Shown piece after piece: positions 18,939 through 27,515 of a stretch of 64,000 nucleotides of DNA (its first letter is position 1; every line of letters begins with the position of its first letter). The notes under the pieces were generated by a model. That model was not told where the DNA came from and ran no database searches. It saw only the letters and a list, made by a program, of their open reading frames with translations. Source of the DNA: Gallionella sp. (lineage in GTDB: Bacteria > Pseudomonadota > Gammaproteobacteria > Burkholderiales > Gallionellaceae). The translations under genes and the position numbers were made by a program. Location of the stretch: the NCBI GenBank assembly GCA_028689145.1, contig JAQTWT010000003.1:1-64000 (forward strand). The letters run 5' to 3'.

Positions 18939-21900
18939 ATGACCCATCGCATGCTTAATAAAACCCAACCGGCGTACTGGCTATGCGCACTTATTCTATT
19001 GGGCATGATGGGCAATTCTAGCAAGCCGGTGTTTGCCATTACCGCGTTCACCCCTCAAGCCCAGCCGGTCGCTTATCTGGGTCAGGAAGTGGTCACCAAC
19101 GGCACCCTGACCAGCGGCAACGAAACGCTGTTTCGCACCGAATATGAAAAGGAATTCTGGAGCGGCAACATGTATGCCTACCCCATAGATGCGAACGGAA
19201 ACTTGAACACTGTCGCCGAAAGATGGTCGGGCGGCACAGCGGTCCACATTGAAGCGCAAAACTTTAGTACCGGGCGCTTCATCGGCACCATGAAGGATGA
19301 CGGCACCAAGATTCCTTTCCTCTCCGCCAGTTTATCCGTTACGCAACAAGGCACGCTGGCCGCCACGGTAAACTCTGTCGCCTACACCAGCACACAAATT
19401 GTAAATTTCCTGCGCGGCGACCACAGCAACGAAAGCGCGACCACACTGCGCCAGCGCAAAGCACCGCAGGGGTCTTCCAGCACACCAACCGTGCTGGGCG
19501 ATATTATCCACTCCAAGCCTTTCTATCTGGCCGATGCCACCAACCCCACCATTTTTGTCGGTGCGAACGATGGCATGTTGCATGCCATCAAAGCAACCGA
19601 TGGCACGGAACGGTGGGCTTACATACCATCCATGCTGCTGTCTAAAATGAAATCGCTGGCGGCCAATCCCTATACACATGACTATTATGTGGACGGACAG
19701 ATTACGGTAGGCAATGCCACTATAGGCGGCGTTACCACGCGCATTCTGGTCGGCAGCCTGGGTGCCGGGGGCAAAGGTTTGTACGCCTTGAATATTGACG
19801 GCAGTACGGGCTTAACCGCATCTACCGATCAACAGGCGGCCAATAAAGCACTTTGGGAGATCACCCCCACCAAGGTGAACTACGCCACCCCGCAAAACAA
19901 TGACGGCACAGCCAATGCCTCTGCCTACAGCAACCTTGGCTACACCTATGGCACCCCGCAAATCAAGCTGGTTAACGTGGGCACCGCCGCCAGCCCCGTT
20001 CCGCTGCGCGCGGTCATCATCGGTAATGGCTATAACAACGGCGGCGATTACCAGTCTTATCTGTTCATCGTCAATGCAGAAAATGGCAGGCTTGTCAGGG
20101 CGATCAAAGCCGATAACACCGCCACAAACACCACCGGCACAGCCGCAACCAACGGCACTGCCGCCAGCCCAAACGGGCTGTCCAATATTTTGGCTTTTGA
20201 CAGCAACGCCGACGGCTATGTCGATCGCGTTTATGCGGGTGATCTGAACGGCACCATGTGGAAATTTGATTTATCCAGCGCAACGGCTAACTTGGCCGGC
20301 GCAACTGCCAGCGTGCTGCATGTCACTTCGCCAGCACAACCCATTACCGCCACACCTGCCGCAATTCTTCATCCGTCCGGCAGCGGTTACATGGTCAATT
20401 TTGCCACCGGCGGCATTTTTACCGGCACGCAACCGACGACCGGCACAGGAGCCACAGGCGACTTGAGCGACACAGCAACGTTTTACACTTACGGTATATG
20501 GGATGGCGCTCCCGCCGGCAACACCACGTTAACCCAACCCGTTCTGACAGAACGCTGCTACAACAGCTCCGGCATACCCAGCACACTGCCTTGCAGCGCC
20601 GCCGAAACAAGAGTGCGCAGAGTAACATCCGCTCCGCCGAGTTGGGCATCTGGCGGCGATAAAGGCTGGAAGGTCGCCTTGCCGATCGGCGGCGAGCGTG
20701 TCGTGGGTGAAGGCAGCTTTATTTCCAGCAGCCGCTACTACTTTTCCACCTATAACCCGACCATCAGTTACAACGTGCCCGGCACCACCACTTGGGTATG
20801 GGGTGAAAACTGGCAAATGGCACTGGAATCCTTTACCGGCGGCAGCACCGACCCGTTCATGGATCTGAACGGCAACGGTACTGTCACCATTGAAGACCGG
20901 ATTCGCTACACAGCGACGGATACCGAAGTCGTTGCCGCCACCAAAGTAGCCGGCGACCCGATTACCGTCCCCAATGTTGACGGCATCGAGGTCGGCAAAT
21001 GGGTGGCGCGCGGCGTGCAATCCCAGCCGACCCTGGTAAAACTGACCTCTCTATTCACCACCCTGTTCAACACCAATCCGGACGTGACATTCCCGCCCCC
21101 CGCCGCTACGGGGTCTGGGGTGAGCGGCGGTCACTTCGATGAGGATATTTATTTTGGTGCCGTTACCAACAGCGCGCAGGCCACCGCCACCATCACGGTA
21201 AGCAGCACCGGCAGCAGCGCACCCGCAACATTGGGCGGCATACAAGTGGATGGAGAGACCATCGTGCCCGCCTTGACCGTCACGGATATCACCAACGGCA
21301 CAGCCACATCCACCAACGCCACCACCATCAATAGCAAAGTAACCGGTGGGGTTTACACCGCCACCAAATCGGGCAGCACGATTACCATCAAGGCCCCGTC
21401 CGGTGCCAGCTACAACGGCAAAACTCTCACGATACTGGCCGGCACCTCGTCCGTCTCGCCCGGCACTGCACCTGCCAACGGCACACTCGTCATTACAGCT
21501 GTAGCCAAAAATCAGTCTATTAGACTCAGATGCAATAGCGTCTACATCGGCAAGTCCTCTTCGTGGACATCGTCCAATGACAACACTGCCAGCACCAGAC
21601 TAAATGCCCTTTTCGGCGATATTAACGGCACAACTGTCAACGGCTACACCATGACATGCACCAAGAACCCGAACACCACTTCGCCGACCAGCCTGACCTG
21701 CACTGTTTCAGCGCCAGCCGGCGTTTCGGCTTGCAGCGGGGGCTTTTCGGTTGATTCGGATATCACCACAAGCACCAACACCGGACCGTCGGGCGGAACC
21801 GCATCCGTCACCAACTGGAGCGATCTGGCTCCGGCGCTATCGACTACCACCTTCAGCGGCGGCGCGGATGGAGGCACATCCGGCGACACATGCACGTCGG

Positions 21901-23153
21901 GATGCCAATACGACACCCACGTTCACCAATACGACGACAAATATGACGTTACCGGGGTAAACATGCTGAATGCCAGCACCACCTCGTTTAACCTTTCGCG
22001 AGCCATACCCAGCACCTCGCAAAATTTCAAGGTCATCATGCACAACCAGTACCTGAATCCGGCGGTAAAAATCCACATCGGCGACGCGAGCTATTTGCCG
22101 AATGTGGATTTCGGCTACACCAGCATCAAGAATTACACCACCTCCGCCACGCTTGATCTGGCCACCCTGCCCACGTATAACCGCAATCCGGCCTCGGCAG
22201 GAGACGGTTTGACCACGGGAGCAAAATATATCGGCAGTCTGGCCGTCAACATGCCGATTGATGCCCTCACCGCAAAAAACTGGTGGGGCAACGGCGATGT
22301 GCGTGTCGGCCTCATCCCTACCACACCATACTGTGTCTGGGATGCTGCCGGATCAACCGATGGCAACATGTATCAACCCGTATTGGCACCCGCCAATGAT
22401 GCAACCTTGGGTTACCCCCTGGATGGGCCGGGCACATTGGGTTATTCCGGTTCCACAACCCCGGCCACGGCGACCGGCGTTAGACACGGCGGTGCGTTGA
22501 CCATCCAGATCATCCGCGACACCACACCCAACAGCGCGCTTGAACTTAACGATCATCTGGGACGTGCCGAGTACGGTTGGCGTGTCAAATCGGCCTTGTT
22601 CAGCACTTACGTACTGGCGGAATACAACACTTACTGGCACCACCCGAACGGCAAGTGTTTCCACACTTCTGGCTGGACCAAAACTCCCGGCGCGGATACC
22701 GGCAGCAGTACCGCCTCCGCACCGGCTGCCGGTTCCACCGACCCCAAGATCGGCAGTCTGAGCGGTTCCGGCGGCACGGTCAGCAGTGTAGTCACGACCG
22801 GCGACACCACTACCATCACTTACGTTGACGGCTCCAGAGACATTATCCAAAAAATCACAAATGCGAATGGTACCGTTACCACGATAACCATCCATTTCCC
22901 GGCCGGAATCAATGGCACGATTGCCAATATCATCAATGCGGATAGCTCTGTCAGCACCACCATCACGCACGCGGACGGCACCACGGCGACCGGCAGCGCT
23001 GCCGCTGGCGGCTCTGTTACACTAAGCAATGGCGTGATTGTCACCAATGCAACTACCGCAAACACCAGCGGCAGCAGCGGCAGTGGCGGTTTGCTCAATC
23101 AGAATGCGATTGGGTACAGGCGCATATCCTGGAAAGAACTGATTAGAAACTAA
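18939..23153 (+). CDS. pilY1: PilY1-like pilus-tip/biogenesis protein, beta-propeller type, without an evident N-terminal vWA domain
   Basis: 1404 aa; 'LGDIIHSKPFYLADATNPTIFVGANDGMLHAIKATDGTERWAYIPSMLL', Ca-binding-like 'DSNADGYVDRVYAGDLNGTMWKFDL', C-term 'YRRISWKELIRN'. Confidence 0.88.
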   Translation: MTHRMLNKTQPAYWLCALILLGMMGNSSKPVFAITAFTPQAQPVAYLGQEVVTNGTLTSGNETLFRTEYEKEFWSGNMYAYPIDANGNLNTVAERWSGGTAVHIEAQNFSTGRFIGTMKDDGTKIPFLSASLSVTQQGTLAATVNSVAYTSTQIVNFLRGDHSNESATTLRQRKAPQGSSSTPTVLGDIIHSKPFYLADATNPTIFVGANDGMLHAIKATDGTERWAYIPSMLLSKMKSLAANPYTHDYYVDGQITVGNATIGGVTTRILVGSLGAGGKGLYALNIDGSTGLTASTDQQAANKALWEITPTKVNYATPQNNDGTANASAYSNLGYTYGTPQIKLVNVGTAASPVPLRAVIIGNGYNNGGDYQSYLFIVNAENGRLVRAIKADNTATNTTGTAATNGTAASPNGLSNILAFDSNADGYVDRVYAGDLNGTMWKFDLSSATANLAGATASVLHVTSPAQPITATPAAILHPSGSGYMVNFATGGIFTGTQPTTGTGATGDLSDTATFYTYGIWDGAPAGNTTLTQPVLTERCYNSSGIPSTLPCSAAETRVRRVTSAPPSWASGGDKGWKVALPIGGERVVGEGSFISSSRYYFSTYNPTISYNVPGTTTWVWGENWQMALESFTGGSTDPFMDLNGNGTVTIEDRIRYTATDTEVVAATKVAGDPITVPNVDGIEVGKWVARGVQSQPTLVKLTSLFTTLFNTNPDVTFPPPAATGSGVSGGHFDEDIYFGAVTNSAQATATITVSSTGSSAPATLGGIQVDGETIVPALTVTDITNGTATSTNATTINSKVTGGVYTATKSGSTITIKAPSGASYNGKTLTILAGTSSVSPGTAPANGTLVITAVAKNQSIRLRCNSVYIGKSSSWTSSNDNTASTRLNALFGDINGTTVNGYTMTCTKNPNTTSPTSLTCTVSAPAGVSACSGGFSVDSDITTSTNTGPSGGTASVTNWSDLAPALSTTTFSGGADGGTSGDTCTSGCQYDTHVHQYDDKYDVTGVNMLNASTTSFNLSRAIPSTSQNFKVIMHNQYLNPAVKIHIGDASYLPNVDFGYTSIKNYTTSATLDLATLPTYNRNPASAGDGLTTGAKYIGSLAVNMPIDALTAKNWWGNGDVRVGLIPTTPYCVWDAAGSTDGNMYQPVLAPANDATLGYPLDGPGTLGYSGSTTPATATGVRHGGALTIQIIRDTTPNSALELNDHLGRAEYGWRVKSALFSTYVLAEYNTYWHHPNGKCFHTSGWTKTPGADTGSSTASAPAAGSTDPKIGSLSGSGGTVSSVVTTGDTTTITYVDGSRDIIQKITNANGTVTTITIHFPAGINGTIANIINADSSVSTTITHADGTTATGSAAAGGSVTLSNGVIVTNATTANTSGSSGSGGLLNQNAIGYRRISWKELIRN

Positions 23154-23211
23154 CAGTTGGGTACCGCCAACTTTGGCTGTACCCAACCGTTTCACTTACC
23201 CGGAGCAGACA

Positions 23212-23670
23212 ATGAAATTTCATCGTAGCAGAGGCTTCAGCCTGATCGAGCTAATGATCGCGGTGGTAATCGTGGGCATTCTGGCCGCCATCGCCGTGCC
23301 GAGTTACCAAAACCATATCGTCAAAGCCTCGCGTGCGGCGGCACAGACCGAATTGCTTGAACTGGCCAGCTTGCAGGAAAAGATCTACCTTAACTCCAAT
23401 GCCTACACACCCAACCTCACCGGTACCTATAACGGCTCCACTGCCGCGAATAATACGGCTGCGGCGGGAGGTCTGAACAGGCCCGCCGGCACGACGGCAG
23501 GGTGCGGCTTGACCGCCGACGGCAAATACGAACTCTGTCTCAACATTGCCGCACCCGCCCAGACCTATACCATCACCGCCACACCGGTCGCCGGAAAAGC
23601 ACAGGAAGGCGACGGCAATCTCACCATCAGCGAAAACGGCCTGCGTTTATGGGGTACCGTTGCCTGGTAG
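23212..23670 (+). CDS. pilE: Type IV pilin PilE-like
   Basis: '[55 protein letters not shown]'; ATG at 23212. Confidence 0.88.
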   Translation: MKFHRSRGFSLIELMIAVVIVGILAAIAVPSYQNHIVKASRAAAQTELLELASLQEKIYLNSNAYTPNLTGTYNGSTAANNTAAAGGLNRPAGTTAGCGLTADGKYELCLNIAAPAQTYTITATPVAGKAQEGDGNLTISENGLRLWGTVAW

Positions 23671-23794
23671 CGGCACAGCGCACCGTGCCCGCACCGCCTG
23701 TTTTCGCCCCCCGCGAAGTATTGTTGCCATAAGCACCCAAAATAACGTAGAATTCGCGCCCTTTCGCTGGGCTAATTATTTTATAGGTTCTTTT

Positions 23795-24049
23795 ATGGTC
23801 ATCATTCGTCTTTCCCGTGGCGGTTCAAAGAATCGTCCGTTTTACAACGTAGTAGTAGCCGATTCGCGCAATCGCCGCGATGGCCGTTTTATCGAGCGCG
23901 TTGGTTTCTACAATCCGCTCGTGTCGGAAGGTCAGGAATCGCTGCGCCTGCAACTGGAGCGTGTGAGCCACTGGCAAAGCAAGGGCGCGCAGTTGAGCCC
24001 TACCGTTGCCAAGCTGGTCAAGCGCGCCGGTGCCACAGCAACCGCCTAA
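23795..24049 (+). CDS. rpsP: 30S ribosomal protein S16
   Basis: 84 aa '[41 protein letters not shown]'. Confidence 0.97.
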   Translation: MVIIRLSRGGSKNRPFYNVVVADSRNRRDGRFIERVGFYNPLVSEGQESLRLQLERVSHWQSKGAQLSPTVAKLVKRAGATATA

Positions 24050-24065
24050 AGATTCAGGCGGCTCC

Positions 24066-24566
24066 ATGGTGATCATGGGGCGTATCGCAGCCGCACACGG
24101 TATTCGCGGCTGGGTCAAAGTTCAGCCGTTCACCGAATACATCGATAGCCTGCTGGATTATCGAACCTGGTGGATCGGCCCGGAGCATGGCCCGTGGCGC
24201 GAAGTCAAAGTCGGGCAATGCGAGGCGCATCACAAAACGCTGGCCGCGCAATTGCCGGATTGCCCGGATCGCACCGCGGCAGAGAAACTGAAAGGTTTGC
24301 TGATCGCGGTACCGCGCGACAGTCTGCCGAAGCAGGACGATGGCGCATACTACTGGTCCGACCTGATCGGTCTGGCAGTAATTAACGAAACGGGTGTAAC
24401 GCTCGGAACGGTAACAAACCTGCTGGAAACCGGCGCGAACGATGTGTTGAGCGTGCAGGGCGACAGCGGCGAAATCCTGATCCCGTTTGTGGCCTCGGCC
24501 ATCAAACAGGTGGATGTGAAGAACAAGACCATCCGCGTGGATTGGTCGGCGGATTACCTGAGATGA
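24066..24566 (+). CDS. rimM: Ribosome maturation factor RimM
   Basis: '[24 protein letters not shown]'; between rpsP and trmD. Confidence 0.95.
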   Translation: MVIMGRIAAAHGIRGWVKVQPFTEYIDSLLDYRTWWIGPEHGPWREVKVGQCEAHHKTLAAQLPDCPDRTAAEKLKGLLIAVPRDSLPKQDDGAYYWSDLIGLAVINETGVTLGTVTNLLETGANDVLSVQGDSGEILIPFVASAIKQVDVKNKTIRVDWSADYLR

Positions 24567-25336
24567 TCTTCGATGTCATCACATTGTTTCCGCAAATGTT
24601 CGATGCGCTGACGCAATACGGCATCACGAGGCGCGCGGCAGAACAGGGCAATTATGTATTAAAGACGTGGAATCCGCGCGATTTCACCAGCGACAATTAC
24701 CGCACCATCGACGACCGTCCCTACGGCGGCGGCCCTGGGATGGTGATGCTGGCAGAGCCGCTGGCAGGCGCGATCAACGCGGCCAGACAGCGGCAGGCAG
24801 CCAGCGGAGTGGCCAAGAGCCGCGTGGTGTACATGTCACCGCAGGGCAGGTTGCTGACCCATGCGCTGGTCAAGGAATTGGTAGCACAGCCGGAAGAAGG
24901 GCTAATCCTGCTGGCGGGGCGTTACGAAGGCATCGATGAACGCCTGTTGCGCCAGCATGTGGATGAAGAGATTTCCATCGGCGACTACGTGTTGTCCGGT
25001 GGCGAGTTGGCGGCAATGGTGTTGATGGACAGTCTGGTTCGGCAACTGCCCGGCGTATTGGGCGATGCGGAATCCGCCGAGCAGGACTCGTTCGTGCAGG
25101 GCCTGCTGGATTGCCCGCACTACACCCGCCCGGAAATGTTTAATGGTGAAGCCGTGCCCCCGGTGTTGTTGTCCGGCAATCATGCGGATATACAGCGTTG
25201 GCGGCTTCAGCAGTCGTTGGGCAGGACGTGGTTGCGCAGACCGGATTTATTGGCTGAGCGTGATTTTACAAAAGAGGAGTCTGGGCTTCTGGCAGTGTTC
25301 CAGAAGGAACAAGACCCGCATAAAAAGGAGCAGTAA
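24563..25336 (+). CDS. trmD: tRNA (guanine-N1)-methyltransferase
   Basis: '[25 protein letters not shown]', '[13 protein letters not shown]'. Confidence 0.96.
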   Translation: MIFDVITLFPQMFDALTQYGITRRAAEQGNYVLKTWNPRDFTSDNYRTIDDRPYGGGPGMVMLAEPLAGAINAARQRQAASGVAKSRVVYMSPQGRLLTHALVKELVAQPEEGLILLAGRYEGIDERLLRQHVDEEISIGDYVLSGGELAAMVLMDSLVRQLPGVLGDAESAEQDSFVQGLLDCPHYTRPEMFNGEAVPPVLLSGNHADIQRWRLQQSLGRTWLRRPDLLAERDFTKEESGLLAVFQKEQDPHKKEQ

Positions 25337-25699
25337 ATGAACTTGATCGAAACATTGGAACAAGAAGAAATCGCCCGTCTGGGTAAAACCATCCCCTCAT
25401 TCGCACCCGGCGACACCGTCGTGGTTAGCGTGAACGTGGTCGAAGGCGAACGCAAGCGCGTTCAGGCTTTCGAAGGTGTCGTAATCGCCAAGCGCAATCG
25501 CGGCCTGAATTCCGCCTTCATCGTGCGTAAAATATCCGCCGGCGAAGGTGTGGAACGTACTTTCCAGACCTACTCACCAGCCATTGCCACTATCGAAGTA
25601 AAGCGCCGCGGCTCGGTGCGTCGCGCCAAACTGTACTACCTGCGCGAGCGTTCCGGCAAGTCGGCACGTATCAAAGAAAAACTGGCTACCCGCGCTTAA
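25337..25699 (+). CDS. rplS: 50S ribosomal protein L19
   Basis: '[51 protein letters not shown]'. Confidence 0.97.
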   Translation: MNLIETLEQEEIARLGKTIPSFAPGDTVVVSVNVVEGERKRVQAFEGVVIAKRNRGLNSAFIVRKISAGEGVERTFQTYSPAIATIEVKRRGSVRRAKLYYLRERSGKSARIKEKLATRA

Positions 25700-25723
25700 C
25701 CGCAAACAGTTGTTTAGCATGAC

Positions 25724-25750
25724 AAAAACGGGAGCTAGGCTCCCGTTTTT
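25724..25750 (+). terminator. Rho-independent terminator after rplS
   Basis: AAAAACGGGAGC-TAG-GCTCCCGTTTTT. Confidence 0.9.
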
Positions 25751-25827
25751 TATTGTACCGCCTTGCGCATTCAAGTCCGGTAGCGTGCGCTGTGCGCACG
25801 ACATTATTTGTGCGCTATCATCGCGGC

Positions 25828-26289
25828 ATGAACTACCAAGCCAAAATAAAATCGCCGTTCGGCGTACTCGGCATCCGCAGCAGCGATGCGGCGCTGACCG
25901 GCATCGACTTCCTGCCGTCAACCACCAAACCGCAACACGCCACCAACGCTCTGGCAGAGGCTGTATGTGAGCAGTTACTAAACTATATTGAGAATCCCGA
26001 CGCGCCATTTTCCGTACCACTGGAACTGCACGGCACCGCGCACCAGAAAAAAGTCTGGCAAGCCATGCTGGACATCCCGCGCGGCCAAACGCGCAGCTAC
26101 GGCGAATTGGCCGCCGAACTGAAATCCTGCGCACAGGCCGTCGGCCAAGCCTGCGGCGCGAACCCGATCCCGGTCATCGTCCCCTGCCATCGCGTGGTAG
26201 GCAAAGCAGGCTTGGGCGGTTTCATGAAACACGCCGACGGCGATCCGCTCGACATCAAGCGCTGGCTGTTGGCACATGAACAACGCTGA
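25828..26289 (+). CDS. ogt: Methylated-DNA--protein-cysteine S-methyltransferase
   Basis: 'NPIPVIVPCHRVVGKAGLGGF' active site; ATG at 25828. Confidence 0.92.
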   Translation: MNYQAKIKSPFGVLGIRSSDAALTGIDFLPSTTKPQHATNALAEAVCEQLLNYIENPDAPFSVPLELHGTAHQKKVWQAMLDIPRGQTRSYGELAAELKSCAQAVGQACGANPIPVIVPCHRVVGKAGLGGFMKHADGDPLDIKRWLLAHEQR

Positions 26290-27172
26290 ACTGCTCGACG
26301 AGTTCTGCGACAACTTGTGGCTGGAAGACGGCCTGTCGCGCAACACGCTGGACAGCTACCGGCGCGACCTGACCAAGTTCGCCGCATGGCTGGAGAAGCA
26401 GCGCGGCCTGACCATTCTGCAAACCTCGCACGGCGATATACAGGGCTTTCTCGCCCACCTGTTCGTCGAACAGAAAGCCAAACCGAGCAGCACCGGGCGC
26501 AACATCTCCAGCCTCAAGCGGCTATTCCGCTACCTGCTGCGCCAAGGCAAAATAAGCGCCGATCCCACCCTACAGATCGACACGCCCAAGCTGCCGCGCA
26601 ACCTACCCAAGAGCCTCACCGAACAGGATGTCGAGCAACTGCTCGATGCGCCGGATACCCAGACCCCGCTCGGCCTACGCGACCGCACCATGTTTGAAGT
26701 GCTGTACGCCACCGGCCTGCGCGTCTCCGAGCTGGTCACGCTGCGCGTCACGCAGGTGAGCATGGACATGGGCGTGGTGCGCGTGATGGGCAAGGGCAGC
26801 AAGGAACGCCTCGTGCCGCTCGGCGAAGAAGCACTGGACTGGTTGCGCCGCTATCTGGCGGACGGACGCGGCGTGTTGCTGGGCAGACAGATGACCGACG
26901 CGCTGTTCGTCACCGCCAGAGGCGAAGGCATGACTCGGCAGATGTTCTGGTACCTGATCAAGAAGCACGCCAGAACCGGCGGCCTAAACAAACCAATGTC
27001 GCCGCACACCCTGCGCCACGCCTTCGCCACGCACCTGCTCAACCACGGTGCTGATTTGCGCGTGGTGCAGATGTTATTGGGTCATGCGGATATTTCCACC
27101 ACGCAGATTTATACGCATGTGGCGCGGGAGAGGTTGAAGCAATTGCATGCGATGCATCATCCGAGAGGGTAG
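26276..27172 (+). CDS. xerD: Tyrosine recombinase XerD
   Basis: 298 aa; 'LYATGLRVSELVTLR', 'SPHTLRHAFATHLLNHGADLRVVQMLLGHADISTTQIYTHV'. Confidence 0.92.
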   Translation: MNNAELLDEFCDNLWLEDGLSRNTLDSYRRDLTKFAAWLEKQRGLTILQTSHGDIQGFLAHLFVEQKAKPSSTGRNISSLKRLFRYLLRQGKISADPTLQIDTPKLPRNLPKSLTEQDVEQLLDAPDTQTPLGLRDRTMFEVLYATGLRVSELVTLRVTQVSMDMGVVRVMGKGSKERLVPLGEEALDWLRRYLADGRGVLLGRQMTDALFVTARGEGMTRQMFWYLIKKHARTGGLNKPMSPHTLRHAFATHLLNHGADLRVVQMLLGHADISTTQIYTHVARERLKQLHAMHHPRG

Positions 27173-27318
27173 CCCGGCTTCGCGTTATGCCTTTTCAGAA
27201 AGGAATTGCACCATGCTTTGCGTATTCGAAAAACCGAACGTTCTATTAGAACTTGAAGGTAGGTCTTACGCTTCGACATTGCCGCTCGACAATTGATCCG
27301 GCACTAATTAAGCATCAC

Positions 27319-27408
27319 GTTCGCCCTGAGGTTTCGAAGGGTGAGCGCTGCAAATAAGGGGCTTCGATACGTTTTGCGTACCCTGTGCTGAGTTTGTCGA
27401 AGCATCAG
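27319..27408. repeat. REP-like fragments related to GCCCTGAG(n)TCGAAGGG
   Basis: GTTCGCCCTGAGGTTTCGAAGGGTGAG at 27319-27345 and ACCCTGTGCTGAGTTTGTCGAAGCATCAG at 27380-27408, oppositely oriented halves in the xerD-topA intergenic. Confidence 0.55.
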
Positions 27409-27515
27409 CCAGAATGAAAACGGAAAGATTATTCGTGCCGGATCAATAAGCTGACAAAGAACGCCAGCCAAGTTGCTAATTATCAGGGCAAACGGATTAT
27501 TTAATCCGCATTTCT

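Noticed and set aside
26276-27172. Integron integrase for the attC sites
   Set aside because: The protein has the size and motifs of chromosomal XerD, with no visible IntI-specific insertion; located 12 kb away next to ogt/topA.
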